NCBI GenBank assembly: GCA_963989385.1
Contig: OZ022502.1
Location: forward strand, 46,803,454-46,867,453
Direction of reading: 5' to 3'
Source of the DNA: Ctena decussata
Lineage: Eukaryota; Mollusca; Bivalvia; Lucinida; Lucinidae
Length of the DNA stretch: 64,000 nucleotides
Positions 1 through 11,500 of the stretch are shown here, piece by piece; the stretch's first letter is position 1, and each line of letters opens with the position of its first letter. The notes below the pieces were generated by a model. That model was given only the letters and a program-made list of their open reading frames with translations, was not told the origin of the DNA and did not search any database. Position numbers and translations under genes: made by a program.

Positions 1-480
1 GAATAAAATAACATACCCACACTTTCGAAAAAAAAGTAACAGATTTACATACTATCTGAGTTCCAATTCGTTTAAACATTCAGCCAAGTCACAACCATTT
101 CACAATTAAAATAGTGTGACTCCTAGATTAGAAACCTTACCTGTGTAGACCAAAGTTTTGGAGTGAAAGGTTGATGTATTTCCAGTTCTTTCCATAAAGT
201 ACATGGAAATAGCTTATTAGAACCGCATCCGTTTCACCGTTTCAAGAAAGATTCCATAACCTATTATTTTGAGAAGCAATCGGGAAATTGTCAAATTTTT
301 TACACACAAATAGGTTGCTTTATCTAGCACTCAGATAAAATACAACGTTATTTAATGTAATACAATATCGACCCGAAATCTTTTTAATTGATTCCTATCT
401 ATAACTGATTTCTATCTCGAGGACGTCATGAGAAAAAAACTCCAACTTGTCCAAGCTACAGATTTACTCTGTTTACGAGG
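1..480. other. No recognised feature
   Basis: AT-rich DNA. I see no coding signal, known repeat or hairpin in this stretch. Confidence 0.5.
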
Positions 481-484
481 CAAG

Positions 485-558
485 CCCAGCAGGCACACAG
501 CGTTGAATCAACTGCATCAACGTAGAATCAATGTTGATTCGATGCTGTGTGCCCAGTG
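485..558. mobile_element. Palindromic MITE, GTTGATTC family, copy 1
   Basis: Inverted termini CAGCAGGCACACA and TGTGTGCCCAGTGG surround short GTTGATTC/GAATCAAC repeats. Related copies are at 39362-39464 and 54660-54761. Confidence 0.7.
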
Positions 559-915
559 GCAAGAAATGGCCCTTATGGCAGTCGCAGTCATTCAGTGTAT
601 ACAGCACCCTAAGGGATTCGATCTTCAGCAGTCATTAGTCCAATTTTAGGGAAATGGGAATAGTTTCAAGGGAAGGAACTCTACTTTTGTTTTTGCCCCG
701 CTTATCAGTGAATGATCAACTTTTAAAGCAAAAAAAAAAAAAAAAAAATGCTTGTCTAGGAACAAATTTTTGTTGTTGTAAATATAGAATGTTTTTGGAG
801 AGGTCCATTGCTCAGCAAAGCAAAAAGGATGTCAAAAAGTGTGTCCCATTACAAAAATGGTGAAAAACATTTAGGTGCAGTCATTCGCGTCAAATTAATA
901 CAATCCATGCAATCA

Positions 916-1170
916 GGGACCGTATTCATAAAACAACTTAAGTCGTTGCTATGCTGTTGCTAAGGCTAAATTTCTTAGGAGGAGATTCCCTACAACTATG
1001 AAATTTGCTCTGGAGGAACAGTCTTACAAAGACTGTTCCTCTCTGGAGGAACAGTCTTACAAAGACTGTTCCTCCAGAACAAATTTCATAGTTGTATGGA
1101 ATCTCCTTTATAGATATTTAGCCTTAGCAACAGCATAGCAACGACTTAAGTGGCTTTATGAATACGGCCC
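916..1170. mobile_element. Fold-back MITE with reiterated palindromic centre
   Basis: The arms GGGACCGTATTCATAAA and TTTATGAATACGGCCC extend inward for about 100 bp each. At the centre (about 1011-1078) a hairpin built on GGAACAGTCTTACAAAGACT is present twice in tandem, so the tip has been duplicated once. Confidence 0.8.
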
Positions 1171-1259
1171 CAGCTTATTGAACTTGCGTAGGCTGTATCA
1201 AGATGCTGTAACCCGTCCTGGTACAAATCGTCACAAAATCATGGCCATCTTTGCAAGCA

Positions 1260-1531
1260 AAGGGTACTAAGTCCACTTTGTTCCTTATGTACGTAAAGAT
1301 GGCTGGCTGATTTGCAATTTAATGTCCTTTTTAACAGTCTTTCAGTTATTTCAGGACGATAGATGGGTGATAATGGAATGCTGTGTGTAATGGAACCCCG
1401 TTTACGATTTAAAAAATTCCCGCTTACAGCGGGGCTCAAACCCGCGACCGCTAGATCAGCAGCCGAGCGCTTAACCCAATGAGTAACCGGGGCTCCTCGT
1501 ACGTAAGGAACAAAGTGGACTTAGTACCCTT
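1260..1531. mobile_element. TIR element carrying a degenerate SINE head
   Basis: Thirty-base inverted termini start AAGGGTACTAAGTCCACTT and end with its complement at 1531. Inside, 1385-1497 on the minus strand resembles a tRNA-derived SINE head (GGAGCCCCGG, then a GGTTTGAGCCCC B-box-like segment), related to 56940-57060. Confidence 0.65.
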
Positions 1532-1614
1532 GTATCCTTGGCTAGCGCAGATGGATCATGACGGGTGTCGATTAGATGTGTTTAGGCCATGAGTGCCTTG
1601 CGTCCTATAAGTAA

Positions 1615-1686
1615 AACAAAAGCAAAGCAGACATCTATCAGACGCCGCAACAGGCGGCGTCCGATCAAGATGTCTGCTTTGTTTTC
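1615..1686. repeat. Short palindrome
   Basis: Arms AAAGCAGACATCT and AGATGTCTGCTTT enclose GACGCCGC/GCGGCGTC. A MITE or hairpin; family unknown. Confidence 0.6.
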
Positions 1687-1744
1687 ATTTTCTCCTCGAA
1701 ATAAAATGATAATATTAATAAGTGTAAAAATAAAGTCAACAAAG

Positions 1745-2282
1745 CACTCTTAAAGGCCCCATTGCTCTATCAGAATGAATTTTTTGTCGTGAAGTATCGC
1801 TGCAAACTTTTCACAACAGTTTCGCCATTGATTATTATCGTGATTGGCCGGCTTTGAAAAATCAAAACGTCCTTGAGTTTACCATAAAGTAGATTTGAAA
1901 AAATAACTAGGTCATTTTAGTTGCCAACTAAAATGACCTACTTTCGATTTCACAATCTATATTTCATTGTAAAAACACAAGGTACAAGGGATAAAAATAC
2001 AAGGTACAGGCGTTTTACAATAGATAAAAATACAACGTACAAAAATGTTAAGCAAGGATCCCATTGATTGTGCCGCGGGTGCATTATCTCATTGCTTAAC
2101 GGGGAACCAGAGAAGAAAACTGTATTTTCACGGACGATTTATCATTTTCCATATATACCTTGTTCCTTCTCTTTTGCCAGTTATATGATACAAAAAATCA
2201 CATCAACCGAAATATTTCATTAATTCTGAAGGCTGTACAGGTTTCATAATGATTTGTATTTTGATGATTTTTATCATTGGTA
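1745..2282 (+). mobile_element. 540-bp dispersed repeat, copy 1
   Basis: Runs from AAAGGCCCCATTGCTC to ATGATTTGTATTTTGATG and matches 46806-47330 in the same orientation almost throughout. It contains an inner palindrome around AACTAGGTCATTTTAGTT. No coding capacity is seen. The second copy sits inside a tandem-core element, which shows that the repeat moves. Confidence 0.75.
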
Positions 2283-2928
2283 CATGTAGGAGTATGGAAA
2301 CTTTAAATGGATAATTGGAATCATCCATTTGCTAAGAAAAGAATAGTCCACTGGCCAGTGATTGTAGATGGTTATAGGATGAACAGTGTCTTCCGTATCG
2401 GCAGCAACAAGCAAAATAGGATCTACCACAGCTCTTCGCTTATAAGACTGGGGGTTTCATTTCTAAAAACATGATCCCAAAAATGTAGACGGATCTAGAT
2501 TTTTGAGATTGTATTGGAAGAAAAAAAACTCCATTTTATAGCTGGATTACACAAAACTGATTTACATATTTGCGGTAATTTAGAATAGGTGAACCTCCCT
2601 CTCGTCTTATAATAAAAAAAAAAAACGGTAACAATAAAGATTGCCCTTGTCAGACTGCACTATGTGATGGCATGTGCATTTCTTTGCTTTGAAATTTGAT
2701 TTAACGTCCTGGCAACAAGTATTTATGCCATGTCGAAACGCTGCCTTCGAATTTGTAGGATTTTTAATAAACAACACCCAGGTACTGCTACATGTACTGC
2801 TACTAGCACCACTGCGGCAGAGGCTCCAGGCAGCCGATCTACTTTGTGGGCTCCGGTAGGCGTGGGTCATATGGCACATGCAAGCATAACTCAGCGCTGG
2901 TTTTTCATCTGTGTGTGTCTTTCATCCT
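2283..2928. other. No recognised feature
   Basis: Overlapping short reading frames at 2607-2966 have no recognisable product and no splice context. I see nothing else. Confidence 0.4.
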
Positions 2929-3162
2929 GTACACTTTCGAATGTAAACAGATCCACGCCTCACTAGACATACTACGATCCATGCTAGTCCGTTTTTAGCG
3001 CTCTGTTAGACTGACATTGGGCGTATAAGGAGTTGATTTTAAAATCAACCTACATATCGTCAGACTGACATGGAGCATTTATAAAGGATTGATCTTCCAA
3101 TGGACTGCTATGGGTCGTATTGTGACTGGTGTTGTAACAATCTGTTTACATTCGAATGTACA
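2929..3162. mobile_element. TIR element of about 230 bp
   Basis: Termini GTACACTTTCGAATGTAAAC and GTTTACATTCGAATGTACAC are inverted. The SINE-like element at 3167 follows directly. Confidence 0.65.
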
Positions 3163-3166
3163 CAGG

Positions 3167-3411
3167 GTTGGTTGGGTCGGGCAATGGTGCTAGGTATTTT
3201 CAGTGCCCAGGGACTCTTACTAATTTGGATAATAGTAGGGTAAGGACCAGCTATGCTTGCAGTAGGTGCGGGTAGGGGCTGTTTTAATATTTCTTCTCTC
3301 GCCTATCGTACTTCTTTTTTCTTTTACTTTTTTTCTCCCTCTCTCTGAGAGGCGGCTCGATATAGACTGATATACTGTCTCAAAAAGCCGTAAACCCCAA
3401 CCAACCAACCA
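3167..3411 (+). mobile_element. (ACCA)n-tailed SINE-like element, copy 1
   Basis: The 245-bp body ends with ACTGTCTCAAAAAGCCGT then AACCAACCAACCAA. Related copies lie on the minus strand at 10614-10850 and 48538-48776 and, degraded, at 30735-30953. The tail and target duplications of the other copies indicate retroposition. No clear tRNA-like head was identified. Confidence 0.75.
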
Positions 3412-3530
3412 AGCTTTTGGATAAGGCAGAGTTTACACAGCTTACAGCGAAGACTAAGGATGTATGGGCTCTTCCGTACAGTTTTATGAGAGTCCTTTGT
3501 TTCGACAGTCATTGGACCTTAAAGGACAAA

Positions 3531-3588
3531 ACCGAAGCCTCGGATCAGATTGCGCGAATGCGCAGGCTGATTTGAGCCTTCGATTTCC
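3531..3588. repeat. Short hairpin related to the GAGCCGCGACACG MITE centre
   Basis: GAAGCCTCGGATCAGATTG and its near complement pair around GCGCGAATGCGC. It resembles the GATCAGACTGG segments of the common MITE. Confidence 0.5.
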
Positions 3589-3850
3589 ACAAACAGCTAG
3601 GTACTTTGTCGCGTGTATTTACATGTACTAGGAAGATATTTGCCTTAGGTAATCAAGGTTTGTTTACCTCCACAATGTCGCGAGCAAGAGATATGTGGGG
3701 TCCACAAAGACAAAGGGTACCTCACTCCATTCGGAACGAGGACAACTCATAGCCTGTGCATGAGTCTTCGCCTTCGTTATTTAGATTACTATGTACTCAG
3801 ACTATGTAGATAGTGATCGAGCTGCGCGGATGTACTTGTACAGGTTAATA

Positions 3851-4091
3851 TGAGCCGCAACACGACAGAATCAACAAAGTGGCGTGTGCGCCCAGAGAAG
3901 ACTCAGATCAGCCTGGGCATACGCCCAGTCTGATCAGAGTCTTCACTGTCCGCACGGAGTTAGCCTAGACCCTTAGCTACCCTTTTAAGCGCAAAGCGAA
4001 GGCTCTGATCAGACTGGACCGCTGCCCAGGCTTATCTGAGTCTTCACAAGGCGCACACGCGACTTTGTTGGTTTTCTCGTTTCACAGCTCG
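3851..4091. mobile_element. Common fold-back MITE (TGAGCCGCGACACGAC family), copy 1
   Basis: The family is about 238 bp: ends TGAGCCGCGACACGAC and GTCGTGTCGCGGCTCA, inner GTCTGATCAGAGTCTTCGC blocks, and a GGTAGCTTAGACC centre. Both halves are largely complementary, so the element can fold on itself. This copy is flanked by TA on both sides. No coding capacity. Confidence 0.85.
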
Positions 4092-4385
4092 TATGTGTCT
4101 CTTCTCTATTCGCACACACCGTAAAAGCACGACCATCAAAAATAAAACTATGCTATTCCAGCTCCATAGATTAAAAAAAATCAGCTTTCTACCAGATAAA
4201 ATGGCGGAGTTCTCACAAAACTCCTGAAAATGGCCAAACCGAAATATCGGTTCTGTCACTTTCAAGGATTTAGTGCCTACTCCACAATTATGCAAGTTCC
4301 TTGAATTCAAAGCGAGTTGTGTGCACTAATATGTTTAATTTACATAAAGGTTGCGTAACCTAGTTATATTTTGGCTAACTTTATT

Positions 4386-4621
4386 TGAGCCGCGACACGA
4401 CAAAAGCAACAAAGCGGCTATGCGTCTAGCACAGACTCAGATCAGCATAGGCGTCTGCTCAGTTTGATCAGAGTCTTCGATGGCCGCATGGCGGTAGCTT
4501 AGACCCTTAGCTACCCTTTAATCGCACAGCGAACTAGCATCAGATAGGGAGAATTCTCAGGCTGATCCGAGTCTTCGTTTGGCGCAAATGCGACTCTGTT
4601 CGTTTTGTCGAGTCGCGGATC
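4386..4621. mobile_element. Common fold-back MITE, copy 2
   Basis: Same structure as 3851-4091, with a degraded right end (GTCGAGTCGCGGATCA). Confidence 0.85.
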
Positions 4622-5068
4622 ACATTTGACTTGAGTAACCCAGTTATATTTTGGCTAAATATTTTGCGGAAACTCGGAGTACTTTCAGAGGAAGCAATTT
4701 CGCCATTTTTATCTCTGTAGGGGTAGACTCTGAAAAAAAAAAAAAAAAAAGAATTTGCTCTGCCTTTATTGAAGGGCTTCTTCGTCCAGGACAGGAAACA
4801 GGAAATCCTAAAAGTTGTTCCCCTTTGTAAACATGGCAGAAAAACGTGGAGGTGTAACTTAATTTTCAGATGGAATGTAATAGCGAATGTACTAGGCGTA
4901 TTATATGTTTTTGCAAGTGCAGTTGATATCCTTTGACTTCCTCGAGGTGGACACTGCTGCTGTGTCTCCCGTTTTTTACATGTAGGACAATAATGTTTTA
5001 GGTGCCCATTTTTTTAAATTGTTTAAGTGCCTTGGAAATATCAGAAAAGGCCATCCATATCTGGTCCC

Positions 5069-5251
5069 GAGGTAATAAAACTTGAGTACATTCTCAAACT
5101 CAAAATAAAGAACACTGATTGGCTGCTTCCGAGTACTTTCTCGAACTCAAAATAAAGCACACTGATTGTCTGCTTCCGAGCAGATGCTCGGAAGCAGCCA
5201 ATCAGTGTGCATTATTTTGATTTTGAGATTATTCTCAAGTTTTATAACCTC
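5069..5251. mobile_element. Palindromic MITE (GCACACTGATTGGCTGCTTC family), copy 1
   Basis: Outer arms ATAAAACTTGAGTACATTCT and its complement enclose AAAGCACACTGATTGGCTGC. The left half-unit is present twice and the right once. The second copy at 10872-11093 is further reiterated. Confidence 0.8.
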
Positions 5252-5479
5252 GAACCCAGGTATATTGATGATCCTGACCAACGTATCAGGAGAACTTAGA
5301 ATGGTGAAACATGTTTTGTCTCGCAGCGTAGGGCTAGGGGCGTTTATCAGAGCGGGATGTTTATTAGAATCAAGTTAAGTAGTTACATGTACACTTCGAA
5401 AGAAGCAACCTTGTTATTTTCAGTTTTCCTGAGTCAACTATTAAAGAAAATACAGTTAAGTGTAGACCCCTTTTCAGAC

Positions 5480-5872
5480 TGCAGACGTCGAGAAAAGAAC
5501 GCAGGCATTTGAGATTAGATGCTATCGAAGGGTACTGAACACTTCGTTCAAGGACCATATAACCAATGATCCAAGCAGCCATTGAAGAGTATGATGAACT
5601 CCTGACGCTGGTCAAGAAACGGAAACTAAGGTGGTTTGGTCACGTCTCAATGTCTTCTGATTCAGCAAAGAGGATTCTACAGGGCACAGTAAAAGGAAAA
5701 AGAAAAAGAGGTAGACAGAAGAAGAGGTCGGAGGACAATATTAAAGAGTTTGGGGTGGATTTTGCCGGCTCAACTAGGGCAGCTGAAAACAGGACAAGGT
5801 GGAAAGGGATTGTTTCGAAGTCATCTGTGGTGCCCCAACGACCTAGTAAGGTTATGGGATAGAATAGAATAG
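5480..5872 (+). mobile_element. Non-LTR retrotransposon (LINE) 3' end, 5'-truncated and frameshifted
   Basis: Two frames give the C-terminal end of a LINE endonuclease/reverse-transcriptase polyprotein: RTQAFEIRCYRRVLNTSFK, then after a shift KRKLRWFGHVSMSS, a basic KGKRKRGRQKKR stretch and [12 protein letters not shown]. The reading stops at 5862, followed by an AT-rich TAGAATAGAATAG tail. The same 3' end occurs at 28100 and 40961. Being 5'-truncated with a broken frame, it is dead. Confidence 0.88.
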
Positions 5873-5974
5873 ACGTCGTCCAGAAAAGCAAAAAGGAAGT
5901 CATGAAAGTTGTTCCCCTTTGTAAAAGTGGCCGTAATACATGGAGGTATGTCTATTATGTGCCTGCAGCAAGAA

Positions 5975-6007
5975 TTGAGCCGCGACACGACAAAAACAAC
6001 GAAGTCA
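5975..6007. repeat. Terminal fragment of the common fold-back MITE
   Basis: Only the left end TTGAGCCGCGACACGAC is present; the remainder is unrelated. Confidence 0.6.
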
Positions 6008-6318
6008 TCCATTTTTTATATTTCGTTCTACCGGCAGACTCCCGTAAAAATTACTGGCTGCCAAATGTCACTTATTTTATCGTACATCAAACGGATATTT
6101 TTACAGAGACACATAGTGTATAGCAGCACGAGGAATATTCTTTGAATTAAAGGGATACGTATCGTAAGCCAGAAAGTGGTACCACTCTATAATGGTTTTT
6201 ATGACCCAGTTATGTCATTGCCTGCGTGAGATGAAGTTTGCATATTTTCTTTGATGAAATAGCAGTGTCACTGGACTGTTGCACAGTAGGATGATGACAC
6301 TCAATAAACAAGAATATA

Positions 6319-6552
6319 TGAGCCGCGCCATGACAAAACCAACAAAGTAGATGTGCGCCCAGCGAAGAATCAGATCAGCCTGGGCATCCGCCCAGTCTGA
6401 TCAAAGTCTTTGCTGTCCACATGGACCTAGCTTAGACTGTTAGCTTCCCTTTAAGTGCACAGCGAAGGCTCTGATTAGATTGGTCAGATGCCTACGCTGA
6501 TCTGAGTCTTAGCTGGTCGCATATGCCACTTTGTTGGTTTTGGCTTTTCATA
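6319..6552. mobile_element. Common fold-back MITE, copy 3
   Basis: Same structure as 3851-4091, with TA flanking both ends. Confidence 0.83.
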
Positions 6553-6903
6553 TTGTGTCCGGACTACATGTACGACGGCAATATCTGCTCAGATTACTCA
6601 GTCTCTGCTCGCGTCAACAGCACATAGGTACCGAGGAATCCACTTTTCGAAAAGCCATGGCAAATATGCCACCTAAAGCATAAGATTTTAATTTCAGCCC
6701 AATGTTTTTGTAAAAAAAAAAAAAAATAAATAAATGTACATTTCCTTTAGTTAAAGCAGGCGCGCAACGTCGAAACAACATTTTAATGCACATACGAATG
6801 TAACTCGACGTCTGTCTGATTGAATAACGTTAACAGTTGCGAAGTAGCACACTTTTAAAGGTCAAAATGTGAAAAGTGCATTAGAATGGGGATAATTCTA
6901 TGG

Positions 6904-7034
6904 AAATTGTCATTTGGGGAGGTAAATCGTCGGCTTTATGGTCGCAAATTATGTTTTACGGCTCCGCTTTCGCATCCCATAAAACGAAATTTTCTACCAT
7001 AAAATCGACAGCTTGCCTCCCCAGATGACAATTT
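6904..7034. repeat. Palindrome of about 130 bp
   Basis: Arms AAATTGTCATTTGGGGAGG and CCTCCCCAGATGACAATTT continue imperfectly to a loop near CGGCTCCGCTTTCGCAT. Similar in size to the palindromes at 9827 and 24335, but it does not show their same-strand CTCG motif. Confidence 0.7.
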
Positions 7035-7264
7035 TGATCATTCAACGTTGATTCAATATTGCTTTTACGTTGTATTCTTTGTTGAGTGACTATAACAATA
7101 CTGACCATTTGTTTATATTTTTAGAAGGACAAGCAACAACGAGTATTTATTTTTTGAATTTTTATTCTGTCACAGAAGAGATGAATACAGGTCTAAACAT
7201 TAAGCTGAGAAAAACAATGTACATGCACATATACTTCTTTCCAAATATACGTCGGTTGTGTCAA

Positions 7265-7447
7265 GTCAGGTAGATTCGGACAGCAGGTATATTCGGACAG
7301 TGGCATTGTTTCCTTTATATGTCAGTTGTTTGGAATTATAACAAAATTAACTGGGCAAACAGTAAAAATTCTGATGAGCCGTCTCATCTGGATTTTCACT
7401 GTTCGCGATGGTAGGTCCGAATTTTTCCGCTGTCCGAAGTTACCCGA
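7265..7447. mobile_element. TIR MITE (GTCGGGTAAATTCGG family), copy 1
   Basis: The left end has two ATTCGGACAGC boxes and the right end has inverted TCCGAAGTTACCCGAC. Related to 26834-27032 (complete) and 20862-20958 (left half only). Confidence 0.75.
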
Positions 7448-7696
7448 CTCGACCGGATAGCCCAATGGCTTAAGCAAAGGACCTCTGACGGTTGTAATGT
7501 TAATTTGCCTATAAAAACAGTCAAAATTAAATTTTTGATATACCCAAGAATTTCTCTTGAAATTTGTTGTTCTCAACTTCCCCTAACTGACTATGAATTT
7601 AACTTCTGATTTTTTAGCAGATAGACTTCAATTTTTGGTGGAAATGGCCAAATTCTATCATTAAACGTAATGGAAACAGGAAAAGTTTTTTAAAGA

Positions 7697-7795
7697 TACT
7701 TTTCCCCCCGTGCCTCAGCTAGCCACTTCGCATGTATGTGTGTACTATCATTATACACATTATATAAGAGTGGCTTGCTGAGGCACGGGGGGAAA
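7697..7795. repeat. Hairpin with about 26-bp arms
   Basis: TTTCCCCCCGTGCCTCAGC and its complement flank a TA-rich loop. Confidence 0.65.
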
Positions 7796-7799
7796 CGAT

Positions 7800-8405
7800 A
7801 GTCTACAGCTGAAAAACTGAAAAAGTGGGTGGGGTACTTACACCCTTTATATCTATAAATAGGCTTAAGTCCTTATTATTGAAAAGATATTGCTTAATAT
7901 CAGTTACAGTAGTGTGTATGTCAGTTTAAGCATAGTTATCAATTAAAATTTCGATATATTAGAAAACAATAAAAATGGACTAGTTTTCAGAGACTGAAAA
8001 AATCACGTGCCCCTCTTGATAAAATCGGTTTAAGTTAGTCAAGAGGCATGCTAATTTTTCAAAATTACTCTTAAAATGTCTTTACAGTACACAAGTCTAC
8101 TTATTAATGCCAAATATTTCAATTTTTTCTGCCCAAGGAAGGTGCAATATAGGCAAATTTGCATTGATACTGTCAGAGGTCCTTTGAGCGATAAGTTCGT
8201 CAGCTAAGAACTATATATTATACTAACAGAAAAACCGATTGTTGCAATCTCGTATGTTTTAAAAATTATGGCGGTTTAGCAACCGCCCCAAAAAATGACA
8301 CAACTGTGATACGCTGTTGTTTAAACGCTGTGTGTCCACTAAAATATTGTGCTAATAAATTTTGAAGAAAAAAAAATACATGCGGTGTTCCTTTTCTTAA
8401 CAGGT
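7800..8405. other. No recognised feature downstream of the gene
   Basis: AT-rich sequence that may include 3' UTR. I see no conserved motif or repeat from elsewhere in the window. Confidence 0.4.
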
Positions 8406-8439
8406 ATATTTTGTGACAGTGACTTGGTAATTCTCGGTA
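8406..8439 (-). other. Start of the serine protease 3' UTR; weak polyadenylation candidate
   Basis: No AATAAA or ATTAAA was seen on the minus strand in the few hundred bases after the stop. The nearest candidate is the weaker AATATA at 8411-8406, followed by a T-rich stretch. The true 3' end cannot be fixed from sequence. Confidence 0.25.
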
Positions 8440-8586
8440 TCAATTTCCTGTCTTGGAATCTATCCATGAAGCGTAAGTCGAGACGCGGGCGTACACGCTC
8501 GGGTGCGAAGTATGACAACCACTAACCCCCCAAGATGTAACTCCTGCAAGCTCACCACCACAGACCAGAGGACCGCCACTATCACC
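8440..8586 (-). CDS. Exon 6 of the serine protease: catalytic Ser and C-terminus
   Basis: These 147 nt encode residues 199-246 and a TGA stop. GDSGGP carries catalytic Ser201, followed by VCGG, the SWG pocket wall and [14 protein letters not shown], the usual C-terminal strand and helix. The acceptor is TTTTACAG. The S1A family commonly has an intron just before GDSGGP, as here. Confidence 0.97.
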   Translation of the reverse strand, partial: GDSGGPLVCGGELAGVTSWGVSGCHTSHPSVYARVSTYASWIDSKTGN

Positions 8587-11500
8587 CTGTAAAACAAATT
8601 CTTAGCATTGGTAAAATACTGCTAAGGATATATCATGTACTTCAGGGGCATAACTAGGGGCAACTTTATAATACGCACAACCACGTTTTATTCTCTACTT
8701 CTTGAAGGGAAAGCTAGTATTTCAGCCACTTTGGTAATTGGTATTGAAATCTTGTCTAATTTATAAATATTCAGCATGCAAATATGCGGGTGCATTTTGA
8801 AATTTTGTCAATTTTGACAAAATGTCAATACGCACTTGCGTATTTGCCGTATAGGTAGCTACGCCCTTGTACTTTGCATAGGCTAGGCACTGTTTTCTTC
8901 TTTAATGTGTACTAGCTATTGCAGCATGCGCACATTCTGTGTGCAGTCTGGGGACTTATGGATTTCCATAACGCATATTTGTGATGGTTAACCATGCATT
9001 TTAAATGAACTGACATGATGGCTTACCATAACGTAATTACTGAAATTTTTACCACAAGATGTCACTACATGTCCGAAGGATGAAACGTGATGGAAAGCCA
9101 TAACGTTGGTTTCTTCTGGTGTTATGGCTGACCATAACAAAGGCTAAAAATCCCAAGTACTTTTCTGTCGCGTAACTGATGCAAAACCTTGAGTAACTCG
9201 TACGGTTAGCATCCGTTACAAAAAAGCAAGCATCGTAGACAATTTTGATCGTAACACTTTATAAAAAATTGAAAGTAAATATCTTTTTTTCTTGGAAATA
9301 AAACAAGTCAAATGCACAGCAATATTTGCCTAATTTTGACCATAATTCTTCAGACATAACCAAAATAAAACTGTTAATACTGAGAATAGTTAAGGGCTGG
9401 ACCAAATATTAATTTTAAGTGTAGACAGGTCAGACTGAACACTGCCAGTAGGTTAATTTGCCATTTTAGTGAGTTGGACTGAAAAATGTAAGAAGTATGG
9501 CTGACCATCACAAATATGCGTGACGGAAATCCATAAGTCCCCAGACTGGTGTGCCGTCTACTGTGTACCGTTCGCTGTCTACTTTGCCCTGTTAAATGTC
9601 TGATGTGAACCGTTTACTGTCTGTTGCGTCTGATCTCTACACTTTAAGGGTTGCATACTGTCTTCTACGAAACTAGCAATGCGTTAGGACAAGAACATGA
9701 GCACAAGCTGGACGCCTGTTAGCGTGGGTCCGCGCAAAAGCTGTCTTGTCAAAAGGCAGTACACGGGATGCAGTGCAATGTTAACGGTTCATACACAGTA
9801 TAGGGTAGACAGAGAACATTAAGAGGATAAAATATTCTTTTCCGTGTTTTAACGTTTGCCAAGCCCGAGTGTATTAACGTGTTGGGAGCCCGAACCGCGC
9901 AGCGGTGAGGGCTGCAACATGTTAATACACGAGGGCTTTGGCAAACGTTAAAACACAGGAAAAAGAATGTTTTATAGTCATTGTTATATACCTTCTTACG
10001 AACGCCATTTTGATTCCAAAGCTCTGTAGGCGACACGAAAGCGGGCTTTAATGGTGTTTAAACCTGGCGCACCCGTGTTTTAACAGAGTTGAAACCCTGT
10101 GTCAGCGATTGTCACATTGCGACAATTAAAAAAATAGAAGAAAACCAACGTGAAATGCTGTCGATTACAACATGGTTGTTTTCTATAGTAAAGTCTCATT
10201 AGGTATATAACAGTGGTGATTAAGCCCTGGCGCACCCGTGTTTTAACATTGTTGAGACACTGTGTCAGCGATTCTGTCGCAATGCGACAATTAAAAGTTT
10301 AAGGAAACAAAAGGACACCAAAATGCTGTCGATTACAACACGGCTGTTTTCTATAGTAAAGTTCTATTAGGTATATAACAATGCATATTACATCGCAGAC
10401 AGCAAGCATGTGTTACGAATGCTCTTGTGTAAGTTTAATGGCGCTACAGTGGAGAGGTCATAGGCAGACTACGACAGCGGTAACGATGGGAACACCTGGT
10501 ACCAGTAACAACCATCTTGATCAATACACTTTAGTCTTGTGGGAAAAAGACTGCAAAGATTTTTCGTTCAGACACGGTCACTTCAGCCGTCTCTCTTTTA
10601 GTTAAAAAGGAGGTTGGTTGTTTTGGGTTTAACGACCCTTTGAGACAGTATTTCAGTCTATATCGGGCCGTCTCCCAAAGAGAGGGAGAAAGAAAAGAGA
10701 AATGATAGACGAGAGAAAAAAATGTCCAAACAACCCCCACCCGCACCAACTGCAAGCACAGTAGGCCCTTGCCCTACTATTATCCAAATCAGTAGGACGC
10801 TCCGGCACTGGAAGTTATACCCAGCACCATCGCACCACCCAACCACCCCATAAAAAAGAGGTACCTGGCCTGGAAGTTATAAAACTTGAGTACATTCTCG
10901 AAATCAAAATAAAGCACACTGATTGGCTGCTTCCGAGCATGATAAAGCACACTGATTGGCTGTTTCCGAAAGCACACTGATTGGCTGCTTCCGAGCATGA
11001 TAAAGCACACTGATTGGCTGCTTCCGAGCACATGCTCGGAAGCAGCCAATCAGTGTGCTTTATTTTGAGTTTGAGATTATTCTCATGTTTTATAACCTCA
11101 AAACCTGATCATTCAGCGTGCTTCTATTAGAAGCAGCCTCGTCAGGGTCAGAGTTCTAAGGTCAATGGATGCACTTTAAGGGAACGTGAAGTATCTCTTT
11201 TAATAAGGGTTCCTTCGTCCACAGAATAGGAAAAATGGCGGAAAAAACGTGGAGGTGCATCCATTTACCATGACATTTGAACTTACAACTTCAGCAACCT
11301 TCAGTGAAATCTATACTGGAATACGCAGCAGGTTTAGTTTATTGCCAAATGAAAAACAATAAAATTTAAGGTGACGTGTGAATCAAAAAGACCTATTTAC
11401 AATGTTTCTTCCAAAATTAAGCACATATCTGGACTTTGTTGTCCCCAGCTAGCACACACCATTAGTGGTACTCTAGCACTGTGCGACTATAGAAGCAATG

